Below are positions 17,372 through 26,578 of a DNA stretch of 58,174 bases, one piece after another. The stretch comes from a candidate division NPL-UPA2 bacterium Unc8 (GTDB lineage Bacteria > NPL-UPA2). Location: assembly GCA_003574845.1 (NCBI GenBank), contig NDHY01000006.1, forward strand, positions 1 to 58,174, written 5' to 3'. Numbering within the stretch: position 1 is the first letter of the stretch; the number at the start of each line of letters is the position of its first letter. The notes beneath the pieces were generated by a model, which had not been told where the DNA came from, made no database searches, and was given only the letters and a program-made list of their open reading frames with translations. The position numbers and the translations under genes were made by a program.

Positions 17372-18805
17372 ATGAAAGTAAGAGTAAGATTTGCTCCAAG
17401 TCCAACTGGCTTTCTCCATATCGGAGGAGCAAGAACTGCGCTTTTCAATTGGCTTTTTGCCCGCAATAAAGGCGGCGCGCTCATTCTGCGAGTTGAAGAT
17501 ACCGATGTCGCTCGTGCAGCAAGCGGAGCGGTTGAGAAGATACTTGAAGACCTCAAGTGGCTTGGGATTACCTGGGATGAGGGTGCTTATTTTCAAACAG
17601 AAAGGCTTTCTCTCTATCGTCACTATGCGGAATTACTGCTTAAAAATGGCAAGGCTTACTTTTGCTATTGTTCGCCAGAAGAACTTGATGTAAGAAGAAA
17701 AGAGGCGCTGACAAAGGGAAATCCACCCGGTTATGATGGGCGGTGTCATCAGCTTTCGACCGGAGAAGCAGAAAAATTAAAAAAAGCACGAGGAAAAAGA
17801 GTAATCCGCTTCAAAATTCCTCATACCGGAGCAACGGAGTTCACAGACCTCGTAAGAGGAAAGATTAGATTCAATCACAGTGTACTTGAGGACTTCGTAA
17901 TTATGAAGTCGGATGGAATTCCTACTTTTATTTTTGCCAATGTTGTTGATGATGAGAATATGGAAATAACCCATGTCATCAGAGGCGATGAACATCTCTC
18001 CAACACCCCGCGTCAGTTGTTGCTATACCAGGCTCTGGGGTGGCAGCCGCCATTTTTTGCTCATCTGTCAATGATCCTTGGAACTGATGGGAAAAAACTG
18101 AGCAAGCGGACCGGAGCAGTATCGCTTTCCTGGTATCGCAAGGAAGGCTATCTGCCAGAAGCGCTCGTTAACTATCTTGTCCTACTTGGCTGGGCTCCTG
18201 AAGGTAATCAGGAGCTTTTCTCATCAACAAAAGAGATTATTAAAAAGTTTTCTCTTAAGCGGATAAGCTGCAATCCAGCAATATATGATACAAAAAAACT
18301 TGACTGGATAAACGGAAATTATATAAAAAGAAGTAATTGTAAAAAAATTACTATGCTCATCAAACCATACCTTGAGGCAGCGAATCTCTTGCAGGGTGAT
18401 GAAGATGAGGGATGGCTGGAGCAAGTCATTGAACTGGAAAAAGGAAGAATAAAACGGCTTTCCCAGATAGTTGAATATGGAGACTTTTTCTTTCTTCCTG
18501 AGATTAGCTATGAAAAGGATATCGCTAATAGTGTCCTCCTCCGGAAGGAGACAAAAGAACTCCTTGGTGCCTATCGCGCCGCGCTGAGCGAATTAGAGGA
18601 TTTCACTAAGGAAGAGGCAGAAAAAAGAGCAAGGAAGGTAATTAAAGATGCAGGGGTAAAAGGCGGCGATTTAATTCATCCGGTACGGTTTGCCCTCACT
18701 GGGCGTACAGTTGGGCCGGGATTATTTGAAATAATTGCACTTCTTGGAAAGAAAAAGACACTCCATCGCCTTGATAACGCAATTAAAATAGCTAAAGGTT
18801 GTTAG
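17372..18805 (+). CDS. gltX: Glutamyl-tRNA synthetase
   Basis: The 477-residue class I synthetase charges tRNA-Glu, and possibly tRNA-Gln as well. The HIGH signature is in PTGFLHIGGARTALFNW at about residues 12-28 and the KMSKS equivalent is KKLSKRTG near residue 245. The C-terminal anticodon-binding region is complete. The gene lies 35 nt after the SCP2 copy and is followed by a terminator-like hairpin, so it probably closes that transcription unit. There is no T-box-like leader. Confidence 0.97.
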   Translation: MKVRVRFAPSPTGFLHIGGARTALFNWLFARNKGGALILRVEDTDVARAASGAVEKILEDLKWLGITWDEGAYFQTERLSLYRHYAELLLKNGKAYFCYCSPEELDVRRKEALTKGNPPGYDGRCHQLSTGEAEKLKKARGKRVIRFKIPHTGATEFTDLVRGKIRFNHSVLEDFVIMKSDGIPTFIFANVVDDENMEITHVIRGDEHLSNTPRQLLLYQALGWQPPFFAHLSMILGTDGKKLSKRTGAVSLSWYRKEGYLPEALVNYLVLLGWAPEGNQELFSSTKEIIKKFSLKRISCNPAIYDTKKLDWINGNYIKRSNCKKITMLIKPYLEAANLLQGDEDEGWLEQVIELEKGRIKRLSQIVEYGDFFFLPEISYEKDIANSVLLRKETKELLGAYRAALSELEDFTKEEAEKRARKVIKDAGVKGGDLIHPVRFALTGRTVGPGLFEIIALLGKKKTLHRLDNAIKIAKGC

Positions 18806-18893
18806 CAGTAACATTCTTAACTAAATGGTTAAAATTTGATATTTTGCTCAAATTAGTCTCCCGAGAGAAATGGCTAATAGCCTAACAGTCTTC

Positions 18894-18915
18894 AGCCTAA
18901 TAGGCTTTGTTTTTT
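18894..18915 (+). terminator. Rho-independent terminator after gltX
   Basis: AGCCT at 18894-18898 pairs with AGGCT at 18902-18906 across a 3-nt loop, followed by TTG and a run of six T ending at 18915. The stem is short (5 bp). It separates gltX from the NuoE-like gene that starts at 18935. Confidence 0.55.
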
Positions 18916-18934
18916 AAGAAAAGGATATTTCAAA

Positions 18935-19417
18935 ATGAGAGAAGCCATAAAGCAGTTCACAAAAAGCCGTGAGAATCTGATACCTATCTTGCAGGAGATT
19001 CAGAAAGCGGAGAAGTATCTGCCGCCGGAAGCCATCTATGAGGTTAGTCGTTTCCTAAATTTATCTGAAAACGAAATATACAGCATTGCCACTTTTTATG
19101 CTCAGTTCCGTTTCGCCAGGCCGGGAGAGCATATAATTAAAATTTGCCTGGGGACAGCGTGTCATGTACGCGGAGGAATCAATATCTTAGAGTCCATAGA
19201 GCGGAAACTAAATGTTCAAGCCGGAGGGACTACTAAGGATGGTAAATTCAGCCTGGAAAGAGTTGCCTGTGTTGGCTGTTGCGCCCTGGCGCCGGTAGTG
19301 ATAGTTGATGAAGATGTGCATAGTAAGATGACGATGAAAAAGGTGGAGACCTTTCTTGGTCCACTTCTAACAGGGAGCAAAAAAAAAGTGAAGATGAAGA
19401 AAATCAATGACTTTTGA
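18935..19417 (+). CDS. NuoE-like [2Fe-2S] thioredoxin-fold subunit
   Basis: The 160-residue protein is a NuoE/HydC-type subunit. The [2Fe-2S] ligands are Cys71, Cys76, Cys112 and Cys116 (C-x4-C and C-x3-C). The N-terminal helical bundle (1-65) is typical. It overlaps the NuoF-like gene by 11 nt. Such subunits accompany NADH-oxidising flavoproteins in electron-bifurcating hydrogenases, NAD-dependent formate dehydrogenases and Sporomusa-type transhydrogenases. No hydrogenase or formate dehydrogenase catalytic subunit is adjacent here. Confidence 0.9.
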   Translation: MREAIKQFTKSRENLIPILQEIQKAEKYLPPEAIYEVSRFLNLSENEIYSIATFYAQFRFARPGEHIIKICLGTACHVRGGINILESIERKLNVQAGGTTKDGKFSLERVACVGCCALAPVVIVDEDVHSKMTMKKVETFLGPLLTGSKKKVKMKKINDF

Positions 19418-21272
19418 GCAGCGACAGCACAATGCCATAGCAGAATGGAAGGCTCTTGATGAGAAACCCTGCATCTATGTTGGAGCTGCAACCTGTGGGC
19501 GAGCCTCTGGTGCTCTGAAGCTAATAGAGTCAGTCAACAAAGAGCTTAAAAAAAATAGGCTGGCCGCGAATATGATAGAAGTTGGCTGCATTGGACTTTG
19601 CTACGCTGAACCATTAATTGACATAGCCGGAGCCGATGGCGTTCGTGTTTCCTACCGCAATGTTACCACGGAGATGATTCCTCAACTGATAAATGAACAT
19701 CTTATCAATAATAATCCTGTAGCAGCGCTCGCTCTTGGCGTAGTAGGGAGCAGTAAAATCTCCGGCATCCCCAACCTCTTTGACCTTCCTGTGCTAAAAC
19801 CTCAAGAAAGAATAGCTCTTCGCAACTGTGGCTACATTGACCCTGAAAACATCAATCACTACATAGCTTCAGATGGCTACCGCGGCTTAAAGAGAGCATT
19901 AAAAATGAGCCCTGATGAAGTAATAGAAGAGGTCAAAATTTCCGGGCTTAGAGGTCGGGGGGGAGCTGGGTTTCCCACTGCTGTCAAATGGCAGTTCTGC
20001 CGCAAGGCGCCGGGAGACGAAAAATATCTTATCTGCAATGCTGATGAGGGCGATCCGGGAGCCTTTATGGACAGGGCGCTTCTGGAAAGTGACCCTCACT
20101 CGGTGCTGGAGGGAATGCTTATTGGCGCTTATGCCATTGGCACTACAATGGGCTACATCTACATCCGCTCGGAATATCCATTAGCTATTACCAGACTCAA
20201 GATTGCTTTAGGGGCGATGGAGGATTACGGGCTCCTTGGCGACAATATTCTCGGCTCTGATTTTAACTTTCATATAAAGGTTAAAATTGGAGCTGGAGCA
20301 TTTGTCTGTGGCGAGGAAACGGCAATGCTTTTCTCTATAGAGGGAAAGCGAAGCGTCCCGCGCAGCCGCCCTCCATTCCCGGCAAGCTCCGGATTATGGG
20401 GTAAGCCTACCAACATTAATAATGTGGAGACATGGGCTAATGTATCGGCTATCTTCGACAAGAGTGGAGAATGGTATGCCGGCTATGGCACTGAAAAGAG
20501 CAAAGGAACCAAAATATTTGCCCTGGCCGGGAAAATAAATAATACCGGGCTTATTGAGGTGCCAATGGGGATTACGCTTGGTGAGATTATTTATGATATT
20601 GGCGGAGGTATCCCTGATGACAAGGAATTCAAGGCAATTCAAACCGGAGGTCCTTCAGGTGGCTGTCTGCCGAAAGCGGCGCTTGACCTTCCTGTTGACT
20701 ATGAACAATTAGCAGCTGCGGGGTCTATTATGGGCTCCGGTGGAATGATCGTTGCCGATACGGATACCTGTATGGTTGACATCGCCAGATATTTTCTTAC
20801 CTTTACCCAGAATGAGTCCTGTGGCAAATGCGTGCTGTGCCGGGAGGGAACGATGCAGATGTTGGAAATTTTAACTGATATAACTCAAGGCAAAGGCAAC
20901 TCAAGCGACATAGAGCGGCTGTTAGAATTGGCTGAGGCGGTTAAGATAGGCTCACTCTGTGCTCTTGGAGGAACGGCACCTAATCCGGTATTAACTACTA
21001 TAAAGTATTTCCGTCCGGAGTATGAAACGCATATCAATGAAAAGAAATGTCCGGCAAGAGTATGCAAGGCGTTAATCTCTTTTTATGTTTCCCCGGATAA
21101 ATGCAAAGGATGCATGGCTTGTCTTAAAGCCTGTCCGGTTGGCGTAATTAAAGGTAAGTCAAAGATGATTCATATAATAAATCAAGAGGGATGTATCAGG
21201 TGTGGAGTATGCCTTGATGTCTGCCCGCCTAAATTCAAGGCAATAGCAAAGGTTACTGGTAGCTTACCTTAG
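19407..21272 (+). CDS. NuoF-like NADH-binding flavoprotein subunit
   Basis: The 621-residue subunit has an N-terminal thioredoxin-like [2Fe-2S] domain (about 1-110, with CGRAS and CIGLCYAEP). A NuoF core follows (GLRGRGGAGFPTAVKW for FMN/NADH binding, and a Cys-rich CGKC...C loop near residue 475). The C-terminus carries two [4Fe-4S] ferredoxin motifs (CKGCMACLKACP and CIRCGVCLDVCP). This is the long HydB/HndC-like form, which reacts with NADH and passes electrons to ferredoxin-type clusters. It sits between the NuoE-like and NuoG/GltD-like subunits. Confidence 0.92.
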   Translation: MTFEQRQHNAIAEWKALDEKPCIYVGAATCGRASGALKLIESVNKELKKNRLAANMIEVGCIGLCYAEPLIDIAGADGVRVSYRNVTTEMIPQLINEHLINNNPVAALALGVVGSSKISGIPNLFDLPVLKPQERIALRNCGYIDPENINHYIASDGYRGLKRALKMSPDEVIEEVKISGLRGRGGAGFPTAVKWQFCRKAPGDEKYLICNADEGDPGAFMDRALLESDPHSVLEGMLIGAYAIGTTMGYIYIRSEYPLAITRLKIALGAMEDYGLLGDNILGSDFNFHIKVKIGAGAFVCGEETAMLFSIEGKRSVPRSRPPFPASSGLWGKPTNINNVETWANVSAIFDKSGEWYAGYGTEKSKGTKIFALAGKINNTGLIEVPMGITLGEIIYDIGGGIPDDKEFKAIQTGGPSGGCLPKAALDLPVDYEQLAAAGSIMGSGGMIVADTDTCMVDIARYFLTFTQNESCGKCVLCREGTMQMLEILTDITQGKGNSSDIERLLELAEAVKIGSLCALGGTAPNPVLTTIKYFRPEYETHINEKKCPARVCKALISFYVSPDKCKGCMACLKACPVGVIKGKSKMIHIINQEGCIRCGVCLDVCPPKFKAIAKVTGSLP

Positions 21273-21277
21273 CAGAA

Positions 21278-23407
21278 ATGATTACATTAGATATTGATGG
21301 GCATAAAGTTAAGACTGAGAAAGGCAAGACAGTGCTCCAGGCAGCGTCAGAAGCTAAGATTTACATTCCTTCCATCTGCGCCCATCCTGACCTGACCCCC
21401 TTTGGTGCCTGTCGGCTATGCATTGTTGAGGCTGAAGGTTTAAAAGGACTGCCAACAGCCTGTACAACTCTCGCTGCTGATGGAATGAGAGTGAAGACTA
21501 AAACCCCTCAGGTCAACTCAACGCGTCGCATTGCGATGGAGCTAATGCTCGCCAGCCACTCAGCTGACTGCCTGAGATGTACTCAAAACCTGAACTGTGA
21601 ATTGCAAGCAATAGCCCAATATCTGGGCATCACTGAGGAACGTTGGAAGAAATCCACCGAGGAAGTCCAGATTAATACTACTAATCCTCTCTTTAATCAT
21701 GACCTTAACAAGTGCATTCTCTGCGGTCGGTGTGTCCGGGCCTGCTATGAACTGCGTGGAGTGGAGGTGCTATCTTTTATGAAACGAGGCAAGGAGTCTT
21801 ACATCGGCACTGCCCTTGACAGTTCTTTAAGTGATGCTAACTGCAAATTCTGCGGTGCCTGCGTCCAGGTCTGTCCCACTGGCGCTCTCCAGGACAAGAA
21901 AGGATTGCTTGAGGTGGGGACTAACCGTGAGGAAATGCTGGTCCCTTGTAAGCATAACTGCCCTGCTGAAATAGACATACCTCGCTATCTGTATCTTATT
22001 GCTACAAAGAAATATTCTGAGGCAGCCGCGGTGATCAGAGAGAAGGTTCCTTTTCCTGAAGTCTTAGGTCGTGTCTGCATACATCCATGCGAAGAGGTCT
22101 GCCAACGTGGTGAGGTGGACGAAGCAGTTTCCATAAGGTCTCTTAAGCACTTTGTGGCCGAAAGAGACACCGTCTTGTGGAAAGAGCATATGAGAAAAGC
22201 GCCGCCGACAGGCAGGCGGGCAGCCGTGGTAGGCTCAGGACCAGCAGGGTTAACGGCCGCGTATTATTTGACGAAATTAGGGCACAATGTTATTGTGTTT
22301 GAAGCGCTGCCGGTGCCTGGTGGTATGATGCGAATTGGCATTCCTGAATATCGCCTGCCCAGGAAGGTCTTAGAAAGAGAAATAGAGGAAGTAAAGCAAG
22401 TTGGGTTTGAAGTAAAGACCAATGCACGGGTGGAATCGCTGGATGACTTATTTCAAAAAGGCTATGAGGCTATCTTTTTAGCAATTGGTGCTCACAGGGG
22501 CATCAAGATGGGGATAGATGGCGAGGATACTTTAGGCGTAATAGAGTGCACTGATTTTCTCAGGAAGGTGAGCCTGGGAGAAAAAGTAAAATTAGGGAGC
22601 AGGGTAGCTGTTATTGGTGGTGGTAACGCTGCCATAGATGCTGCTCGTACTGCCTTAAGGCTGAAAGTTAAAAAGGTTATAATTATTTACCGTCGCACAC
22701 GGACTGAGATGCCTGCTAGCCCTGAGGAGATAGATGGCGCTCTTGAAGAAGGAGTGGAGTTCATCTATCTCGCAATGCCAACTAAGATATGGAATAGAGG
22801 TGGCACGGTGAAACTTGAATGTTGTCGCATGGAGTTAGGAGAACCTGATGCCAGCGGCAGGCGGCGTCCAGTACCCATTGAGAATAGTGAATTCCTAACA
22901 AGCTATGACTCCGTTATTGCTGCCATCGGTCAGATGCCAGAAGTTCCAGAAGGATTTCAGGTAGCTATCGGGAAGGGGAATAGGCTCAAAACTAATCTGG
23001 AAAGCTGTGCTACCAACCGGAAGGGTGTCTTTGCCGGTGGCGATGCAGTAACCGGGCCAGCCTCAGTTATTGAAGCTATTGCTGCTGGGAGGAAGGGGGC
23101 CGCAGCTATAGATAAATATTTTGGTGGCAGCGGAATTCTGGATGAGGAGTTAACATCAATTGCTCCCGCTAACGGCTGGCTGGGTCGAGAGAGAGGATTT
23201 GCTCCTCGGCAACGAGAGAAGATGCCGCAGGTACCAATAAAAGAACGGGTCCTGGGTTTTGCTCAGGTAGAAGTCGGCTATGAAGAAGGAGCAGCCATTA
23301 AAGAATCATCACGGTGTCTGCGGTGTGATTTAAGGCTTGGCATATCAAGTGTAGAATTGCCGCCCAGGAGAATTTCCAGTAAAACGGTTACAAAAGAAGA
23401 AGGCTGA
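21278..23407 (+). CDS. NuoG-N-terminal / GltD-like fusion oxidoreductase (possible StnABC-type transhydrogenase subunit)
   Basis: The 709-residue fusion begins with a [2Fe-2S] domain (C-x10-C-x2-C...C, residues 32-68). Next come the NuoG-type HxxxC...C motif HSADCLRC and two [4Fe-4S] motifs (CILCGRCVRAC and CKFCGACVQVCP). From about residue 225 it is like the small subunit of glutamate synthase or NfnB: a Cys-rich domain, FAD motif VVGSGPAGLTAA near 315 and NADPH motif VIGGGNAAIDAA near 447. A subunit with this layout plus NuoE and NuoF is the pattern I associate with the Sporomusa-type Nfn (StnABC), which connects NADH, NADPH and ferredoxin. That function is an inference. Confidence 0.85.
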   Translation: MITLDIDGHKVKTEKGKTVLQAASEAKIYIPSICAHPDLTPFGACRLCIVEAEGLKGLPTACTTLAADGMRVKTKTPQVNSTRRIAMELMLASHSADCLRCTQNLNCELQAIAQYLGITEERWKKSTEEVQINTTNPLFNHDLNKCILCGRCVRACYELRGVEVLSFMKRGKESYIGTALDSSLSDANCKFCGACVQVCPTGALQDKKGLLEVGTNREEMLVPCKHNCPAEIDIPRYLYLIATKKYSEAAAVIREKVPFPEVLGRVCIHPCEEVCQRGEVDEAVSIRSLKHFVAERDTVLWKEHMRKAPPTGRRAAVVGSGPAGLTAAYYLTKLGHNVIVFEALPVPGGMMRIGIPEYRLPRKVLEREIEEVKQVGFEVKTNARVESLDDLFQKGYEAIFLAIGAHRGIKMGIDGEDTLGVIECTDFLRKVSLGEKVKLGSRVAVIGGGNAAIDAARTALRLKVKKVIIIYRRTRTEMPASPEEIDGALEEGVEFIYLAMPTKIWNRGGTVKLECCRMELGEPDASGRRRPVPIENSEFLTSYDSVIAAIGQMPEVPEGFQVAIGKGNRLKTNLESCATNRKGVFAGGDAVTGPASVIEAIAAGRKGAAAIDKYFGGSGILDEELTSIAPANGWLGRERGFAPRQREKMPQVPIKERVLGFAQVEVGYEEGAAIKESSRCLRCDLRLGISSVELPPRRISSKTVTKEEG

Positions 23408-23409
23408 AA

Positions 23410-24183
23410 ATGAAGCTTGCTATTGCCGGTAAAGGCGGAGTTGGCAAAACGACGATAGCTGCTCTGCTTGTCAATCTCTTTCAACATAATGACTGCACTG
23501 TTTTAGCGATAGATGCCGACCCCGTCGCCAATTTAGCCGCCAGTCTGGGTTTTCCTCGTGCTCAAACTATTGTTCCCATCATTGAAATGAAAGAACTGAT
23601 TGAAGAACGCACAGGCACCAAGGCAGGTGATATTGGTGCATATTTCAATTTAAACCCTCATGTAGCTGACATACCTGATAAGTATGCTGTCTGTCATAAT
23701 GGTATAAAGTTAATAGTAATGGGTGGCTTTCGCTCCGTTGCCAGTGGCTGTTTCTGTGCGGAGAATGCATTCCTGAAGGCTCTGTTGAGCCATCTGCTGG
23801 TCAAACGGGATGAAGTAGTTATTGTGGATATGGAAGCAGGTGTAGAGCACTTAAGTCGGGGAACGGCAGTGGCGGTAGATATGTTGCTCGTCATAGTGAA
23901 CCCAGGAAAAAGAAGTATTGATACAGCGCATAAAATTAATGAGGTGGCAAAGAGTGTAGGTATCAAACGGATTCAGGGTATCGGCAATAGAGTGAGCAGC
24001 AAAGAGGATGAGGAGTTAATAACCGCAGCTATGGCGCCAATAGAAATGCTGGGCTTTGTCTCCGATAGTCAGCTTGTGCGAGAAGCAGACATCAAAGGAA
24101 AACCTCTTTTGAATGGCGATGAGAAGATTATCAAAGAGATTGAAGCTATAAAATTAAACATAAAAGTAGTTTGTGGTAGGTAG
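23410..24183 (+). CDS. cooC: CooC-type nickel-insertion ATPase, copy 1
   Basis: The 257-residue MinD/CooC-family ATPase helps load nickel into CO dehydrogenase. The deviant Walker A is GKGGVGKTT at residues 7-15. The metal-binding C-x-C is Cys114-Phe-Cys116, placed at the dimer interface in CooC. DMEAGVEHLSRG follows as the Walker B-proximal motif. It starts 2 nt after the upstream oxidoreductase gene and overlaps or abuts a second CooC, upstream of the cdh genes. Confidence 0.9.
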   Translation: MKLAIAGKGGVGKTTIAALLVNLFQHNDCTVLAIDADPVANLAASLGFPRAQTIVPIIEMKELIEERTGTKAGDIGAYFNLNPHVADIPDKYAVCHNGIKLIVMGGFRSVASGCFCAENAFLKALLSHLLVKRDEVVIVDMEAGVEHLSRGTAVAVDMLLVIVNPGKRSIDTAHKINEVAKSVGIKRIQGIGNRVSSKEDEELITAAMAPIEMLGFVSDSQLVREADIKGKPLLNGDEKIIKEIEAIKLNIKVVCGR

Positions 24184-24196
24184 TAAGGGTTTGGCA

Positions 24197-24955
24197 ATGA
24201 GCTTAGCAATTGCAGTAGCCGGAAAGGGCGGCACGGGTAAAACAACTGTTGCCGCACTCATCATCGGTTACCTAAAGAATAAATTCAATGGCTCCATTTT
24301 GGCGGTTGATGCTGACCCTACTGCCAATTTAGAGGAAGCAATTGGACTTGAAATAAAGGCAACAATCGGTGCTACGCTGGCAAAGTTTCGGGAAGAGCTA
24401 TCTAATTTGCCCCAGGGTATTCCCAAGAATGAATACCTGGAATCTAAGCTGGACGAAATTTTGGTTGAGGGCGAAAAAGTTGACCTTCTGGTGATGGGTT
24501 GCAAAGAAGGGTCTGGGTGCTATTGCTATCCTAACCAGATATTGCGGCAATACCTTGATATGCTGGCAAAAAACTACTCTTTTCTGATTATTGATAATGA
24601 GGCAGGGATGGAGCATCTATCCAGAAGAATGACGCGGGAGCTGGACTTCTTGTTTTTAGTTTCTGACCCCACCGTTCGAGGAATAAGAACGGCAGGAGCA
24701 TTGCGGGACTTAGCAAAAGAGCTTGAATTGAACATAAAGGAAATCTTCCTGATAATTGATAAGCTGCACGGAGAGCTGCATCCATTGGTGCTGGAGGAAA
24801 TAAAAAAGCAAAGGCTGGAGCTTATTAAAACTATTCCCGAGGATGCCATGATAGTTGACTACAGCCTTTCCGGCAAGCCGCTGACTGGTTTACCGGAAAC
24901 CTCAGTTGCAACAAGGGCAATTAACGAGTTAATGAAGCAAATTATAGCCGTGTGA
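24197..24955 (+). CDS. cooC: CooC-type nickel-insertion ATPase, copy 2
   Basis: This second CooC-like ATPase has Walker A GKGGTGKTT, a C-x-C in GSGCYCYPNQ and the DNEAGMEHLSRR motif. The ATG at 24197 gives the family N-terminus (MSLAIAVAGKGG); a GTG at 24173 would add eight residues and overlap the first copy. The two copies differ enough that they may serve different steps or different clusters (CODH C-cluster and ACS A-cluster both need nickel). That division is inferred. Confidence 0.9.
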   Translation: MSLAIAVAGKGGTGKTTVAALIIGYLKNKFNGSILAVDADPTANLEEAIGLEIKATIGATLAKFREELSNLPQGIPKNEYLESKLDEILVEGEKVDLLVMGCKEGSGCYCYPNQILRQYLDMLAKNYSFLIIDNEAGMEHLSRRMTRELDFLFLVSDPTVRGIRTAGALRDLAKELELNIKEIFLIIDKLHGELHPLVLEEIKKQRLELIKTIPEDAMIVDYSLSGKPLTGLPETSVATRAINELMKQIIAV

Positions 24956-24982
24956 TAGAAGTAATGAGGAGGGAGTGAAAAA

Positions 24983-25864
24983 GTGATTCTTATCGGTGAG
25001 AATATAAATATTATGGTGAAGGTCATCTCTAAGGCGTTAGAGGAGAGGAATCCTGAACCAATCCAGAAATTAGCTATTGCACAGACTGAAGCCGGGGTTG
25101 ATTTTCTTGATTTGAACCTTGGCCCGGCGCGCAAAGATGGTGAAGCGCAGATGGAATGGCTGGTGAGAACGGTGCAAGAAGCAAGCACATTGCCATTGTC
25201 GTTAGACACCACCAATCCAGTCGCAATGGAGGCCGGCTTAGCCATTTGCAGGGACAAAGCATTGATAAACTCTGCATCCGGCAAACAGGAAAGCATAGAA
25301 AAAATGCTTCCTCTGGCGCAGAAATATTCTGCCGGTGTAATAATATCGGTTTTAAATGATGAGGGTATTCCCTCTGATGCTGCAGGACGGGCAGAAAGTA
25401 TTATGGAGACTATTTCTACCGCCAATGAACTTGGCATCTCTAATGAGGATATCTGGGTTGACCCAATTCTCCTACCCGTCAGTGTTGACCAACAGCAAGT
25501 AGTTGAGTATATGGAATTTGTAAAAATGCTCGCTGATTTGGCACCAGGAGTTAAATCAACGGTTGGTCTGTCCAATCTGTCAAATGGGACACCGGGAGAA
25601 CTCAGAGGTATTCTTAACCGTACTTACATGATAATGATAGGACGTTGCGGTCAATATTCCGCTATCGTTGATGCCTTTGATAAAGAACTTATCAGTATTA
25701 ACAAAGGTGAGATGACAGGCATTACAGAGCTGGTTCACAAGGTAATGGATGGAGAAGATATAGACACAGCAAGTCTCTCCTCTAAAGAGCGTGACTATGT
25801 TAAGACAGCTGCAGTAATTATGGGAAAAGTTCTTTATTCCCATTCCTGGCTGGAATTGGATTGA
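24983..25864 (+). CDS. acsE: Methyltetrahydrofolate:corrinoid/iron-sulfur protein methyltransferase
   Basis: The 293-residue TIM-barrel protein belongs to the pterin-binding family. It transfers the methyl group of methyl-tetrahydrofolate to the cobalt of the corrinoid iron-sulfur protein (CdhD/CdhE). Motifs include IGENIN, DFLDLNLGPAR (pterin binding), LSLDTTNP and INSASG. The start is GTG at 24983 with GAGGAGGGAG upstream. AcsE is the bacterial link between the folate methyl branch and the carbonyl branch; methanogens use tetrahydromethanopterin instead. Its presence beside archaeal-type cdh genes shows a hybrid pathway. Confidence 0.9.
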   Translation: MILIGENINIMVKVISKALEERNPEPIQKLAIAQTEAGVDFLDLNLGPARKDGEAQMEWLVRTVQEASTLPLSLDTTNPVAMEAGLAICRDKALINSASGKQESIEKMLPLAQKYSAGVIISVLNDEGIPSDAAGRAESIMETISTANELGISNEDIWVDPILLPVSVDQQQVVEYMEFVKMLADLAPGVKSTVGLSNLSNGTPGELRGILNRTYMIMIGRCGQYSAIVDAFDKELISINKGEMTGITELVHKVMDGEDIDTASLSSKERDYVKTAAVIMGKVLYSHSWLELD

Positions 25865-25871
25865 GAGAAGT

Positions 25872-26549
25872 ATGCGAATATTGGCAATATTGCAGGGCAC
25901 CTATGGCAAGAGAATCACAAAGACTATAGGAAAGTATAAGCCAGATGGATGGACGCTGGAGGTCTATACTTTCCCATCTCCTCTCCCTGCCCTTAATGAG
26001 GATTCTTTAACAGATTTATTGCCGGAACGATTGCCGGCAACAGATCTCCTGCTACTGTTGGCTGAAGACCCAATTATTGCTGAATTAGTTCCTGATATGG
26101 TGAAATTCAGCGAAGCCAATGCCGTACTTGCGCCGGTAGCCAATCGTAGCTGGCTGCCTCCCGGGCTGGCAAATCAGATAAAGAGGAAATTAGGTGAGGT
26201 GAGTATGATAACGCCGGTACCTTTTTGTACACTTGATGAAGGTGATACTGATGATAAGTTTATCAAGAAGTTCGCACAGCACTTCGGTAGGCCCCGCGTA
26301 AAGATAGAACAAGAGCAGGAGAAAGTAAAGAAAGTAACTGTTCTGAAAGATGCTCCCTGTGGAAATACCCGCTTTGTAGCGAAAAAATTAATCGGGACTA
26401 ATACTAAAGATGCTTATTTTGAAGCAGGGTTGTTGCATCATGCGCATGTCTGCTATGCAACAATGGTGATGGATCGCGAATTTGGCGATACGTTGATGCA
26501 CCGTTCAGGATTGGCAATGAAAGATGCGGTGGCAGAGGCAATAAAATGA
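25872..26549 (+). CDS. DUF166-family protein in CODH/ACS operon
   Basis: The 225-residue protein looks like the DUF166 family, found in anaerobes and archaea, often near CODH/ACS genes; its function is not established. It starts 7 nt after acsE. Conserved-looking features are an N-terminal Rossmann-like strand (MRILAILQGTYG), the segment APCGNTRFVAKKL near residue 157, and HHAHVCYATM near residue 189. The Cys and His residues there could bind a metal or cofactor. A maturation role for the complex is a guess from its position. Confidence 0.7.
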   Translation: MRILAILQGTYGKRITKTIGKYKPDGWTLEVYTFPSPLPALNEDSLTDLLPERLPATDLLLLLAEDPIIAELVPDMVKFSEANAVLAPVANRSWLPPGLANQIKRKLGEVSMITPVPFCTLDEGDTDDKFIKKFAQHFGRPRVKIEQEQEKVKKVTVLKDAPCGNTRFVAKKLIGTNTKDAYFEAGLLHHAHVCYATMVMDREFGDTLMHRSGLAMKDAVAEAIK

Positions 26550-26578
26550 GGGCAGTGGAAGAGAAAGGAGGAAAGTGA

